From Acinetobacter pittii (lineage in GTDB: Bacteria; Pseudomonadota; Gammaproteobacteria; Pseudomonadales; Moraxellaceae): DNA of 64,000 nt. Numbering within the stretch: the stretch's first letter is position 1; each line of letters begins with the position of its first letter. Below, piece by piece: positions 18,250 through 26,920 of the stretch. Where the stretch lies: NCBI RefSeq assembly GCF_034064985.1, contig NZ_CP139249.1, positions 2,294,001 to 2,358,000 on the forward strand, in the 5' to 3' direction. Under the pieces are notes generated by a model, which was not told the origin of the DNA, made no database searches, and saw only the letters and a list, made by a program, of their open reading frames with translations. The position numbers were made by a program, and so were the translations under genes.

Positions 18250-18903
18250 TTAGGCTACACGTGCATCGATTAGTTCACAGTCTGTGACTGCCTGTAATTC
18301 TTCGAAACTTAAGCCTTCGACTATTTCCGTGACATAAGCTTTTTGGTCTTTGAGTTCAATAATGCATAAATCGGTATAAATACGATTAACACACTGCTCA
18401 CCCGTCATTGGATATGTAATTTCCTTTACAATTTTGGACTCACCTTTTTTAGTGACATGTTCCATATAGACATAAATCGTTTTCGCGCCGACTGCCAAAT
18501 CCATAGCACCGCCGACCGCGGGTACATCATCTGCTTTACCTGTATGCCAATTTGCCAAGTCCCCATTTACCGCAACTTGGAATGCGCCAATTACACAAAT
18601 GTCCAGATGGCCGCCACGCATAATGTCAAACGAGTCACCATGATGCATAAAACAACCACCATCTAATAAAGTGACAAGTTCTTTTCCAGCATTAACCAAA
18701 TCTTGATCTTCTTCACCCGGTTGTGGCGGCGGCCCAAAAGCCAAAACCCCATTTTCCGAATGTAAAAAGATTTCTTTGTCTTTTGGCAAAAATTTAGCAA
18801 CGTTGGTCGGTAAGCCAATACCTAAATTGACATAAGAACCTTCCGGAATGTCATAAGCAATGAGTTTGGCAATATCTTCACGAGAACGCTTTTGAACTGA
18901 CAT
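18250..18903 (-). CDS. dcaJ: Dicarboxylate CoA-transferase, subunit B
   Basis: The beta subunit of a class-I CoA-transferase (217 residues from the ATG at 18903, MSVQKRS). 'FLHSENGVLAFGPPP' holds the catalytic Glu in the SENG motif that forms the glutamyl-CoA intermediate; 'GGAMDLAVGAK' is also typical. The start shares one base with the stop of the upstream subunit (TAATG), so the pair is translationally coupled. With subunit A it moves CoA from succinyl-CoA onto the incoming diacid (adipate). Relatives are PcaJ/CatJ and AtoA; the dca surroundings favour the diacid role over ketone-body use. In-frame codons upstream of 18903 lie inside the A gene. Confidence 0.88.
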   Translation of the reverse strand: MSVQKRSREDIAKLIAYDIPEGSYVNLGIGLPTNVAKFLPKDKEIFLHSENGVLAFGPPPQPGEEDQDLVNAGKELVTLLDGGCFMHHGDSFDIMRGGHLDICVIGAFQVAVNGDLANWHTGKADDVPAVGGAMDLAVGAKTIYVYMEHVTKKGESKIVKEITYPMTGEQCVNRIYTDLCIIELKDQKAYVTEIVEGLSFEELQAVTDCELIDARVA

Positions 18904-19571
18904 TAGATATCTCCTACTTTTACAACGTGCTGAACAAAAATTCCCGGTGTAATAATGCACTCTGGGTCAAGCGTTCCTAGCTCTACGGTATCATTCACTT
19001 GAACAATCGTGGTCTTGGCGGCTTTTGCCATAATTGGGCCGAAATTGCGGGCCGCTTTGCGGTAAGTTAAATTGCCCCAGCGATCGGCTTTATCGGCATA
19101 AATCAGTGCAAAGTCAGCTTCAAGTGGATATTCAAGCACATAGTTCTTACCGTTGATGGCTCGGGTCTCTTTACCCTCGGCAACTTTGGTGCCATAACCA
19201 GTCGGCGTAAAAATAGCGCCTAAGCCTGCGCCAGCTGCCTGAATACGACATGCCAAATTACCTTGTGGAACCAGTTCCAACTCAATTTTTCCTGCTCTAT
19301 ATAAGTCTTGAAAAACGGTTGATCCCGCAGATTTTGGAAATGAACAAATCATTTTTTTAACGCAACCGGCAATAATGAGCTTGGTTAAACCACGATCACC
19401 CGAAGCCGCATTGTTATTTACAATCGTCAGTTCTTTTTTCCCTAAATCGATTAAGGCTTCAATTAATTCAGCAGGTTGCCCTGTCACACCGAACCCGCCT
19501 GTCATGATGGTTGCACCATCAGGAATAGCTTTTAAAATCGGTTCAATGTCACTGGTGATTTTATTTATCAT
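18903..19571 (-). CDS. dcaI: Dicarboxylate CoA-transferase, subunit A
   Basis: The alpha subunit, 222 residues, of the class-I CoA-transferase. 'IPDGATIMTGGFGVTGQPAELIEALI' is the N-terminal GGF signature, followed by 'TIVNNNAASGDRGLTKLI', the CoA-site segment 'GAGLGAIFTPTGYGT' and 'ALIYADKADRWGNLTYRKAARNFGP' in the order seen in PcaI/AtoD. It pairs with the B subunit downstream. The two genes lie between the dcaK-type carrier and dcaP on the - strand, the arrangement I recall for the ADP1 dca cluster. They would activate adipate and longer saturated diacids with succinyl-CoA as donor. Confidence 0.88.
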   Translation of the reverse strand: MINKITSDIEPILKAIPDGATIMTGGFGVTGQPAELIEALIDLGKKELTIVNNNAASGDRGLTKLIIAGCVKKMICSFPKSAGSTVFQDLYRAGKIELELVPQGNLACRIQAAGAGLGAIFTPTGYGTKVAEGKETRAINGKNYVLEYPLEADFALIYADKADRWGNLTYRKAARNFGPIMAKAAKTTIVQVNDTVELGTLDPECIITPGIFVQHVVKVGDI

Positions 19572-19618
19572 CTCACTTGTCCCTTTTCATCCTTAATTTA
19601 AGGTGACAGATTGATCTG

Positions 19619-20902
19619 TCACTCTGCCTTTTGCGGGTTAAATAGTCGGTCTTTAATAAATAACAATGGGATTACACCGCAGATAAAATAAGCCGCAGCC
19701 ATCACCAAGAGCCCTAAGCCAATAGAACCGTTTTGCGATAGAAAACCAATTGTTAATGGAGAGAAAATAGAAAGTACTTTTCCAATATTATAAGCACCAC
19801 CCACTGCCGAGCCTCGAATAGAAGTCGGGAAACTTTCTGTCATATAGGTGGCATTAATTGCGTATGGAATACCGTAAAGGAAACCGAAGAACAGCATCAT
19901 CCATAAAATGTTGGTTGGTGTATTTAAATAGACAATGACCGGAATAAATAAGGCTGTCCCAATGGTTCCGAAAGCGAATACAGCGCGGCGCCCTAATTTG
20001 TCGGCAACGATCCCTGCAATCACTTTGGCAAACATCATAATCAGGAAAGTACCGACCATATACATGGCCATTTCTTTAAACTTGATGCCTAGATCAGACT
20101 CTAAATAAGCCGGTAACCAGTTACTTACGCCGTAATAACCAAACTGCAATGCACCCGTACTAATAATCCAAAGCACAAACATGGTGCCATGTTTTTTATC
20201 TCTTAAAATCTCAAGATATGGATTTTGGCGTTTTTTAGGTTGGTTGCTTTGAGCGACTTCTAGCGCTTTTAATTGACGCGCTTTTTTCCAAGACTCAGGT
20301 TCAGGTACGCAAAAGTGCATCAAAACTGACAACACCACAGGCGCAATTGCAATCCAGTAAAGGAAACGCCAGCCATGTTCAGGAATAATATGTCCAGCTA
20401 ATAAAGTCGCGAGTAAAGAACCTAAGGTGTACCCCGTCATGAGAGTAGCTAAAACAGTCGAGCGATGTTTGGTTGGCACCATCTCAGACATTAAGATATT
20501 ACAAGCAATATAAAGTGCGCCTAAGCCCATCGCTCCAAATGTTCTTAAAACTGCAAATTGCATATAAGAATCAGTAAAACCCAGCGCACTGGTTAAAACT
20601 GAAGAATAAGCAATAAAGAACACAATAATGCGAACCCGCCCAAAACGGTCACACGCCCAGCCACCAATCAAGCCACCCACAGCGGAACCAAAAAGCGTTA
20701 AGCTGCCTAGTGTTCCAGCTTGTACACCCGTCAAATGAAATTCTGTTTTAAGACTGGTTAGGCTCAATGCCAAAAAACCTAAGTCTGCCCCATCACACAA
20801 CAATGTTAAAAAAGCGAATATAAATGCGGTAATCCAAATCTTTTTTGGTGTCTGGATAGCTTCACTGCTAGCCGTATTTTGGGTAACTGTTTCTGTTGTC
20901 AT
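19619..20902 (-). CDS. dcaK: MFS carrier of the aromatic acid:H+ symporter (AAHS) type, dicarboxylate uptake
   Basis: A 427-residue, 12-helix carrier. 'FLTLLCDGADLGFLALSL' carries the D-x-x-D motif of helix 1 that marks the AAHS group (PcaK, BenK). 'GGWACDRFGRVR' is the loop 2-3 signature and 'GIVADKLGRRAVFAFGTIG' its repeat after helix 8. I place the start at the ATG 20902 (MTTETV), because GAGGA sits 7-8 bp upstream; two upstream in-frame ATGs fit worse. It would bring adipate-type diacids across the inner membrane after DcaP. A close paralogue lies at 34930. It is 58 bp downstream of dcaA and 47 bp upstream of dcaI. Confidence 0.88.
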   Translation of the reverse strand: MTTETVTQNTASSEAIQTPKKIWITAFIFAFLTLLCDGADLGFLALSLTSLKTEFHLTGVQAGTLGSLTLFGSAVGGLIGGWACDRFGRVRIIVFFIAYSSVLTSALGFTDSYMQFAVLRTFGAMGLGALYIACNILMSEMVPTKHRSTVLATLMTGYTLGSLLATLLAGHIIPEHGWRFLYWIAIAPVVLSVLMHFCVPEPESWKKARQLKALEVAQSNQPKKRQNPYLEILRDKKHGTMFVLWIISTGALQFGYYGVSNWLPAYLESDLGIKFKEMAMYMVGTFLIMMFAKVIAGIVADKLGRRAVFAFGTIGTALFIPVIVYLNTPTNILWMMLFFGFLYGIPYAINATYMTESFPTSIRGSAVGGAYNIGKVLSIFSPLTIGFLSQNGSIGLGLLVMAAAYFICGVIPLLFIKDRLFNPQKAE

Positions 20903-20960
20903 GTCCATATCCTCAGAAGGAACATGAGGCATCCAATGCCTCATGGCATTTGATTTTTTA

Positions 20961-22115
20961 TTAGGCTGTAGCTTCCCTAATCATGTTTTTGGCAATAATA
21001 ATTTGTTGAACTTGCGTGGTTCCTTCATAGAGACGGAACAAACGCACATCACGATAAAAACGCTCAATGGCATATTCACTGATATAGCCTGCACCACCGT
21101 GAATCTGTACACAGCGGTCAGCAACGCGTCCGCACATTTCAGTCGCAAACATTTTTGCGCATGATGCTTCTGTGCTAATGTTTTCGCCATTATCACGGCG
21201 GCGAGCTGCATCTAAAACCATACATTTAGCTGCATAAATCTCGGCTTTAGAGTCGGCAAGCATGGCTTGAATCAACTGGAAGTTTGCAATAGGTTGACCA
21301 AACTGTTTACGCTCAATCGCATAGTGCAAAGCGTCGTTTAACATACGTTCGGCAACACCCACGCTATAGGCACCAATGTGCAAACGCCCTTTATCAAGCA
21401 CTTTCATGGCCGTTTTAAAACCAACACCTTCTATGCCCCCAATCAATGCAGAAGCAGGCACACGGCAATTTTCAAAAATCACATCACAAGTGTGCGAACC
21501 TTTTTGCCCCATTTTTTGGTCAATTTTTCCCAATGTAATGCCCGGTGTATTCGCTTCAACTAAAAAAGCTGAAATACCACCTGATCCTTTAATTTCAGGA
21601 TTGGTTCGCGCCATTACGGTAAAAGTTGCAGCATGGGGTGCATTGGTAATAAAACGTTTGGTGCCGTTTAACACATAAAAGTCGCCATCTTTTACTGCAC
21701 TGGTTTTTAAAGAGGCAGCGTCAGAGCCAGATTCAGGTTCGGTTAAACAGAATGAACCAATAATTTCGCCACTTGCGTAACGTGGTAAATATTTTTGCTT
21801 TTGCTCTTCTGTACCATCAATCAAAATTGCACTTGAGCCAATACCGTTATTGGTACCAATTAAAGAACGAAAAGCCGGTGAAGTTTGTCCAAGTTCAAAT
21901 GCAACTCTGACTTCCTCTTCCATAGTGATGCCTAAGCCACCATATTCTTCGGGAATTGTGAGCCCGAACAAGCCTAGCTCACGCATTTGCTGCACAATGT
22001 CATCTGGAATTTTGTCTTTCTCTACCACTTCGTTTTCACGAGGGATCAATTCATTTTTTACAAAATCTCGAATTGTTGAAAGTAACTGCTCCAACATCCC
22101 TTCATCACGGATCAT
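20961..22115 (-). CDS. dcaA: Acyl-CoA dehydrogenase for dicarboxylyl-CoA
   Basis: A 384-residue flavoprotein that introduces the 2,3 double bond into adipyl-CoA and homologues. FAD and substrate motifs are 'FCLTEPESGSDAA' and 'NGTKRFITNA'. Glu363 in 'RLYEGTTQVQ' is the catalytic base of the straight-chain class. Arg83 in 'SPAFRSL' aligns by eye with the Arg of glutaryl-CoA dehydrogenase ('GYRS') that binds the distal carboxylate; this is independent support for a diacid substrate. In ADP1, deletion of dcaA abolishes growth on adipate (established work on the dca region). GGGAG precedes the start. A close paralogue (about four fifths identical by eye) is at 33718. Confidence 0.9.
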   Translation of the reverse strand: MIRDEGMLEQLLSTIRDFVKNELIPRENEVVEKDKIPDDIVQQMRELGLFGLTIPEEYGGLGITMEEEVRVAFELGQTSPAFRSLIGTNNGIGSSAILIDGTEEQKQKYLPRYASGEIIGSFCLTEPESGSDAASLKTSAVKDGDFYVLNGTKRFITNAPHAATFTVMARTNPEIKGSGGISAFLVEANTPGITLGKIDQKMGQKGSHTCDVIFENCRVPASALIGGIEGVGFKTAMKVLDKGRLHIGAYSVGVAERMLNDALHYAIERKQFGQPIANFQLIQAMLADSKAEIYAAKCMVLDAARRRDNGENISTEASCAKMFATEMCGRVADRCVQIHGGAGYISEYAIERFYRDVRLFRLYEGTTQVQQIIIAKNMIREATA

Positions 22116-22426
22116 CTGTGATCTCCCTTTTTATGTATTTCCATCGCACCCATCAGCCATCTCCAGCTTGTCTGGATACCATGTTTTAAATCTTGTTTAC
22201 TGCGGATGTATTTCATAGTACGAGAACGAAAATACAAATTTCAAGCTTTTTTGAAAATTAATTTCGTTAAACGAAATTTAAAATCAGACCATTACGTAAT
22301 ATCAATTACTTAGCTTATTTCATAGTTCATAATAGTTATAACAGACTAAATAAGACTTGAAATAAATTCCAAAATAAGCATCATAAAAGGAATATAGTTT
22401 TGATGTGCGAAACAAGGAATTCAAAA
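22116..22426. promoter_or_regulatory. Divergent dcaA-dcaE control region with palindrome
   Basis: A 311-bp AT-rich gap that must hold promoters for both dca arms. ATTTCGTT-A-AACGAAAT at 22261-22277 is a perfect palindrome close in shape to TTTCGCA-N-TGCGAAA sites near both IclR genes in this window. Another ACGAAA half-site follows TACGAGA near 22219-22231. I see no small gene. Confidence 0.65.
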
Positions 22427-23215
22427 ATGAGTGTATCAATAGGGAATAATTTCGTAGAAATCGACTTTTCTATTCAAAAAATAGCAATTGTAAAAATAAA
22501 CCGACCTGAAGCAAAAAATGCACTGAATACAGAAGTTCGCAAACAACTAGCACAAGCTTTTACCGAATTAAGTTTTAACGATAAGATCAATGCGGTTGTA
22601 CTCACAGGTGGTGAAGAGGTCTTTGCCGCAGGTGCAGATCTAAAAGAAATGGCAACCGCAACTTCAACAGAAATGTTATTGCGTCATACCGAACGTTATT
22701 GGAACGCGATTGCCCAGTGCCCTAAACCCGTGATTGCTGCCGTAAATGGTTATGCATTAGGGGGTGGCTGCGAACTTGCAATGCACGCTGACATTATTAT
22801 TGCAGGTAAAGGCGCAACCTTTGGCCAGCCGGAAATTAAAGTCGGGTTAATGCCGGGTGCTGGCGGTACACAACGTTTATTCCGTGCTGTGGGTAAATTC
22901 CATGCCATGCGCATGATTATGACAGGCGCCATGGTGCAAGCCGAAGAAGCTTATTTGATTGGTCTTGTTTCACAAGTCACAGAAGATGATCAAACTATTC
23001 CAACTGCAATTCAAATGGCGCAGAGCCTTGCAAAAATGCCTCCTATTGCCCTGCAACAAATTAAAGAAGTTGCACTAATGAGCGAAGATGTTCCATTAAA
23101 TGCAGGCTTAACGCTAGAACGAAAAGCATTCCAGTTACTGTTTTCGACCGAAGATAAAAATGAAGGCGTTCAAGCTTTTATCGAAAAGCGTAAGCCGTCG
23201 TATCAAGGTAAATAA
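22427..23215 (+). CDS. dcaE: Enoyl-CoA hydratase of diacid beta-oxidation
   Basis: A crotonase-family hydratase of 262 residues that would convert 2,3-dehydroadipyl-CoA to 3-hydroxyadipyl-CoA. 'VFAAGADLKEM' and 'AVNGYALGGGCELAMHADIIIAG' make the oxyanion hole. 'FGQPEIKVGLMPGAGGTQRL' contains both catalytic glutamates expected of true hydratases (GCEL and PEI). Three starts are possible; the ATG at 22427 has AAGGA 8 bp upstream and fits best over the TTG at 22400 and ATG at 22403. It opens the right dca arm, with the SDR gene 29 bp downstream. dcaE deletion in ADP1 blocks adipate growth. Confidence 0.9.
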   Translation: MSVSIGNNFVEIDFSIQKIAIVKINRPEAKNALNTEVRKQLAQAFTELSFNDKINAVVLTGGEEVFAAGADLKEMATATSTEMLLRHTERYWNAIAQCPKPVIAAVNGYALGGGCELAMHADIIIAGKGATFGQPEIKVGLMPGAGGTQRLFRAVGKFHAMRMIMTGAMVQAEEAYLIGLVSQVTEDDQTIPTAIQMAQSLAKMPPIALQQIKEVALMSEDVPLNAGLTLERKAFQLLFSTEDKNEGVQAFIEKRKPSYQGK

Positions 23216-23244
23216 TTTAAAACGAAAATAACAAAGGAATGAAA

Positions 23245-24006
23245 ATGGCCAGAAAAGTATTAATTAGTGCAGGTGGTTCAGGGATAGGACGATGCATTGC
23301 CGAGGCATTTTTAAACAATCAGGATGAAGTTTTTGTTTGTGATATCAATGCTAAAAGCTTAGAACAATTTCAACAAGATTATCCAAAGCTACACATATAT
23401 ACCTGTGATTTAGCCGACCATGAACAAATTAAACTGATGATTAGTCAAGCCATTCATAAACTTGGCGCTATTGATATTTTAGTCAATAACACAGGCATTT
23501 CAGGTCCGACCGTTGCAGCAGATGAGTTAAGTTTTGAAGATTGGAACACGGTGATTAATTTAAACCTGAATAGCACTTTTTTAATTACCCAGTTAGCCAT
23601 TCCCTATTTAAAGCAAGCACAGGCAGGCGTGATTATAAATATGTCGTCTATTGCCGGACGCTTAGGCTATCCATACCGATTAGCCTACTCCACTTCAAAA
23701 TGGGGGCTGGTGGGTTTTACCAAAACGCTTTCTATGGAACTCGGTGCAGACAATATTCGAGTTAACGCTATTCTTCCGGGTGCAGTCGATGGGGATCGGG
23801 TTCAACGCGTATTACAGGCCCGTGCCGATGTAGCGCATACCTCACTTGAAGAAGTGACTCAAAATGCACTGAAAAATCAGTCGCTCAAATATTTTGTCAA
23901 TCCAAAGCATATTGCAGATTCATGCCTATTTTTAGCGTCAGATAGTGGTCGCTCAATTTCAGGACAAATCTTACCCATTGATGGTGATAAACAATGCTTA
24001 AGCTAA
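23245..24006 (+). CDS. Short-chain dehydrogenase/reductase in the dca operon
   Basis: A 253-residue Rossmann SDR. The cofactor loop reads 'ISAGGSGIGRCIAEAF', a slightly altered TGxxxGxG (Ser-Ala replace Thr-Gly). 'VNNTGISGPT' stands for the usual NNAG, and the catalytic Ser-Tyr-Lys are in 'NMSSIAGRLGYPYRLAYSTSKWGL'. 'LPIDGD' ends the fold. I choose the ATG at 23245 (MARKVL) because AAAGGA ends 6 bp before it. The ADP1 dca operon has an extra gene at this position that I recall as dcaC, but I am not sure of the symbol. It may reduce or oxidise a 3-hydroxy/3-oxo-acyl-CoA and could duplicate DcaH for other chain lengths; that is a guess. Confidence 0.8.
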   Translation: MARKVLISAGGSGIGRCIAEAFLNNQDEVFVCDINAKSLEQFQQDYPKLHIYTCDLADHEQIKLMISQAIHKLGAIDILVNNTGISGPTVAADELSFEDWNTVINLNLNSTFLITQLAIPYLKQAQAGVIINMSSIAGRLGYPYRLAYSTSKWGLVGFTKTLSMELGADNIRVNAILPGAVDGDRVQRVLQARADVAHTSLEEVTQNALKNQSLKYFVNPKHIADSCLFLASDSGRSISGQILPIDGDKQCLS

Positions 24007-24067
24007 ATCACCCAACCCTATTTTTCCGTTTAATTTCAAATATAGATTAATCATCAGGATGATCGAC

Positions 24068-25591
24068 ATGACTTATGATATTAAAAGCATGGCTGTGATT
24101 GGTGTAGGTGTCATGGGCAGTGGTATTGCTCAAATTGCTGCACAGTCAGGTCATACCACTTATTTATATGATGCCAAAGCAGGTGCAGCAGAACAGGCTA
24201 AAGAAAAACTGGCTGCTACATTTCAAAAGTTAGTCGACAAAAATAAAATTACATCTGAGCAAGCAGCAGCAGCAAATAGCCATTTAATTGTTGCTCATCA
24301 AATTGAAGATTTAAAAAATTGCGACCTCATTGTAGAAGCAATTGTTGAACGTCTCGATATCAAACAAAGCTTAATGCAGCAGCTTGAAGACGTTGTTTCG
24401 GATAATACTATTTTAGCCTCAAACACCTCTTCTCTGTCTATTACAGCCATTGCTGCAAACTGCAAAAAACCTGAACGTGTGGTGGGCTATCACTTCTTTA
24501 ACCCAGTTCCACTCATGAAAGTGGTCGAGGTGATTCGTGGTTTAAAAACAGATCCACTTATCATTGATGCCTTAAATGATCTGTCTCGTGCATTTGGTCA
24601 TCGCCCTGTTGTAGCGAAGGACACCCCTGGATTTATTATTAATCACGCAGGCCGCGCTTATGGCACCGAAGCGCTCAAAATTTTAAATGAAAACGTCTGT
24701 GATATTAGTGAAATTGATCGAATTTTACGTGACGGCGTTGGTTTTAGAATGGGTCCTTTTGAATTACTCGATTTAACTGGCCTTGATGTTTCTCATCCAG
24801 TCATGGAATCGATTTATCACCAATACTATGAAGAAGCCCGCTACAAACCAAACCCGCTCACCAAACAAATGCTAGATGCCAAACAACTTGGACGTAAAGT
24901 TAATCAAGGTTTTTATAACTATGAAACTGGTTCCAAAACAGGTGAACAACCTGCGAAGTTTGTAGAGCGTTTAGCACAATATCCAAAAGTTTGGATCGCT
25001 GCCGATTTCTTAGACGATAAAAAACAGCTCGAAGATTATTTAACTCAGCAAAATATTGCCTTAGACACTCATACTGAACCACAAACAGATAGCTTATGTT
25101 TACTCGCTTGTTATGGTGAAGATACAACTCAAGCGGCGACCCGCCTTGGGGTTAATCCAGAACAAGCTGTTGCTATAGACATGCTTTATGGCATTGCAAA
25201 GCATCGAACCTTAATGCCTTCACTTATTACCAAACCTGAATACCGACAAGCCGCTCACTCTATTTTCAATCTAGATGGAAACCTGGTGAGTATGATTAAT
25301 GAAAGTATTGGCTTTGTTGCACAGCGCGTTTTAGCCATGGTCATTAATTTAGGCTGTGATATTGCCCAGCAAAATGTTGCCACTGTAGATGACATTAATG
25401 CCGCGGTACGTCTTGGCTTAGGCTATCCATTTGGCCCAATCGAATGGGGCGATCAAGTCGGTAGCGAAAAAATCTTACTCATTCTAAACCGTATAACCGC
25501 ACTTACACATGATCCGCGTTACCGCCCTAGCCCGTGGTTACAGCGTCGTGTCGCACTTCGTTTACCTCTTACTTTTACTCACGAGTCTTGA
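24068..25591 (+). CDS. dcaH: 3-hydroxyacyl-CoA dehydrogenase (PaaH-type, two C-terminal domains)
   Basis: An NAD-dependent 3-hydroxyacyl-CoA dehydrogenase of 507 residues. The N-terminal Rossmann segment is 'MAVIGVGVMGSGIAQIAAQSGH'. Catalytic His is in 'VGYHFFNPVPLMKVVEV', with Ser/Asn in 'ASNTSSLSI'. Two 3HCDH C-terminal domains follow, 'DTPGFIINHAGRAYGTEAL...' and 'GFVAQRVLAMVINLGCDIAQQNVA', the doubled form seen in PaaH. It oxidises 3-hydroxyadipyl-CoA to 3-oxoadipyl-CoA. The ATG at 24068 (MTYDIKS) is preferred: AGGA lies 8 bp before it, and the ATG at 24059 overlaps that site. dcaH mutants of ADP1 cannot use adipate. Confidence 0.92.
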   Translation: MTYDIKSMAVIGVGVMGSGIAQIAAQSGHTTYLYDAKAGAAEQAKEKLAATFQKLVDKNKITSEQAAAANSHLIVAHQIEDLKNCDLIVEAIVERLDIKQSLMQQLEDVVSDNTILASNTSSLSITAIAANCKKPERVVGYHFFNPVPLMKVVEVIRGLKTDPLIIDALNDLSRAFGHRPVVAKDTPGFIINHAGRAYGTEALKILNENVCDISEIDRILRDGVGFRMGPFELLDLTGLDVSHPVMESIYHQYYEEARYKPNPLTKQMLDAKQLGRKVNQGFYNYETGSKTGEQPAKFVERLAQYPKVWIAADFLDDKKQLEDYLTQQNIALDTHTEPQTDSLCLLACYGEDTTQAATRLGVNPEQAVAIDMLYGIAKHRTLMPSLITKPEYRQAAHSIFNLDGNLVSMINESIGFVAQRVLAMVINLGCDIAQQNVATVDDINAAVRLGLGYPFGPIEWGDQVGSEKILLILNRITALTHDPRYRPSPWLQRRVALRLPLTFTHES

Positions 25592-25605
25592 AAAGGAATT
25601 TCTCA

Positions 25606-26811
25606 ATGTTAAATGCATATATCTATGATGGTTTACGTAGCCCATTTGGCCGTCATGCAGGTGAACTTGCCTCAATTCGTCCTGATGATTTAGCCGCAAC
25701 TGTCATTCAAAAACTACTAGAAAAAACTGGTGTTCCGGGTGCTGATATTGAAGATGTGATTTTAGGCGACACCAACCAAGCGGGTGAAGATAGCCGTAAT
25801 GTGGCACGAAATGCGCTATTACTTGCAGGTTTACCTGTTACTGTACCGGGCCAGACGGTAAACCGCCTATGTGCTAGTGGTTTAGGTGCTGTGATTGACT
25901 CAGCACGTGCCATTACTTGTGGTGAAGGCGAACTCTATATCGCAGGTGGTGTAGAAAGTATGTCTCGCGCACCTTTTGTGATGGGTAAAGCCGAAAGTGC
26001 TTATAGCCGTGATGCAAAAATTTATGACACCACCATTGGATCTCGTTTTCCAAATAAAAAAATTATTGCTCAGTACGGCGGTCATTCAATGCCTGAAACG
26101 GGTGATAACGTTGCAGCCGACTTTGGTATTAGCCGCGAACAAGCTGATTTTTTTGCAGCTCAATCACAAGCCAAATATCAAAAAGCCAAAGAAGAAGGTT
26201 TCTTTGCCGATGAAATTACACCAATTGAGGTTTTCCAAGGCAAAAAATTACCGCCTAAACTCATTTCAGAAGATGAACACCCTCGCCCAAGCTCAACTGT
26301 TGAAGCACTCACAAAGTTAAAACCTCTATTTGAAGGTGGCGTGGTTACAGCTGGTAATGCCTCAGGGATTAACGACGGTGCAGCAGCACTTTTGATTGGT
26401 TCAGAAGCTGCCGGTCAAAAATATGGCCTAAAACCAATGGCAAAAATCTTATCAGCCGCGGCTGCGGGTATTGAACCACGCATTATGGGTGCAGGCCCGA
26501 TCGAAGCCATTAAAAAAGCTGTTGCGCGCGCGGGGCTTACTTTAGATGACATGGATATTATCGAAATTAATGAAGCCTTTGCTTCACAGGTTTTATCTTG
26601 CTTAAAAGGTTTAAATGTTGATTTTAATGACCCACGTGTGAACCCGAACGGTGGTGCGATTGCGGTTGGTCATCCACTTGGTGCTTCAGGCGCTCGTCTT
26701 GCGTTAACAGTAGCGCGCGAGTTAATTCGCCGTAAGAAGAAATATGCCGTGGTGAGCCTATGTATTGGTGTAGGCCAAGGTCTTGCGATGGTGATTGAAA
26801 ACGTTTCATAA
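25606..26811 (+). CDS. dcaF: 3-oxoadipyl-CoA-type thiolase
   Basis: A 401-residue thiolase of the PcaF/PaaJ group that splits 3-oxoadipyl-CoA into succinyl-CoA and acetyl-CoA. The acyl-accepting Cys is in 'TVNRLCASGLGAV', the His in 'GGAIAVGHPLGASGARL' and the second Cys in 'VVSLCIGVGQGLAMV'; 'NEAFA' is also present. The start is the ATG at 25606 (MLNAYIYDG), with AAAAGGA 8 bp upstream; the in-frame stretch before it lies inside dcaH. It ends the right dca arm before a 13-bp-stem terminator. Product succinyl-CoA can recharge the DcaIJ transferase, closing the CoA cycle. Confidence 0.92.
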   Translation: MLNAYIYDGLRSPFGRHAGELASIRPDDLAATVIQKLLEKTGVPGADIEDVILGDTNQAGEDSRNVARNALLLAGLPVTVPGQTVNRLCASGLGAVIDSARAITCGEGELYIAGGVESMSRAPFVMGKAESAYSRDAKIYDTTIGSRFPNKKIIAQYGGHSMPETGDNVAADFGISREQADFFAAQSQAKYQKAKEEGFFADEITPIEVFQGKKLPPKLISEDEHPRPSSTVEALTKLKPLFEGGVVTAGNASGINDGAAALLIGSEAAGQKYGLKPMAKILSAAAAGIEPRIMGAGPIEAIKKAVARAGLTLDDMDIIEINEAFASQVLSCLKGLNVDFNDPRVNPNGGAIAVGHPLGASGARLALTVARELIRRKKKYAVVSLCIGVGQGLAMVIENVS

Positions 26812-26825
26812 CCATTGAACCCGAT

Positions 26826-26868
26826 ATCCATTCATCACAACAGCGCAGTGATGAATGGATTTATTTTG
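26826..26868 (+). terminator. Terminator after dcaF
   Basis: ATCCATTCATCAC and GTGATGAATGGAT form a perfect 13-bp stem with a 9-nt loop, followed by TTATTTT. It separates dcaECHF from the IclR gene, so the regulator has its own promoter. Confidence 0.85.
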
Positions 26869-26884
26869 CAGAGCGAAATATAAT
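26864..26884 (+). promoter_or_regulatory. IclR-type operator and -10 box before the dca regulator
   Basis: TTTTGCA-G-AGCGAAA at 26864-26878 matches the TTTCGCA-N-TGCGAAA pattern with one mismatch per arm. It abuts a consensus TATAAT at 26879-26884, 37 bp before the regulator's ATG, so a bound protein would cover the -35 zone. Autoregulation is the simple reading. Confidence 0.6.
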
Positions 26885-26920
26885 GGCAAAACTATTGCTT
26901 TAATTATATTTGAGGATCGA

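Noticed and set aside
18250-19571. Acetoacetate:succinyl-CoA transferase serving the liu pathway
   Set aside because: Family motifs allow it, but the genes sit inside the dcaAKIJP order, so diacid activation is the better reading.
21850-22218. Plus-strand frame of 122 codons antisense to dcaA
   Set aside because: Ser/Pro-rich shadow of dcaA codons; its extension covers the dca control region.
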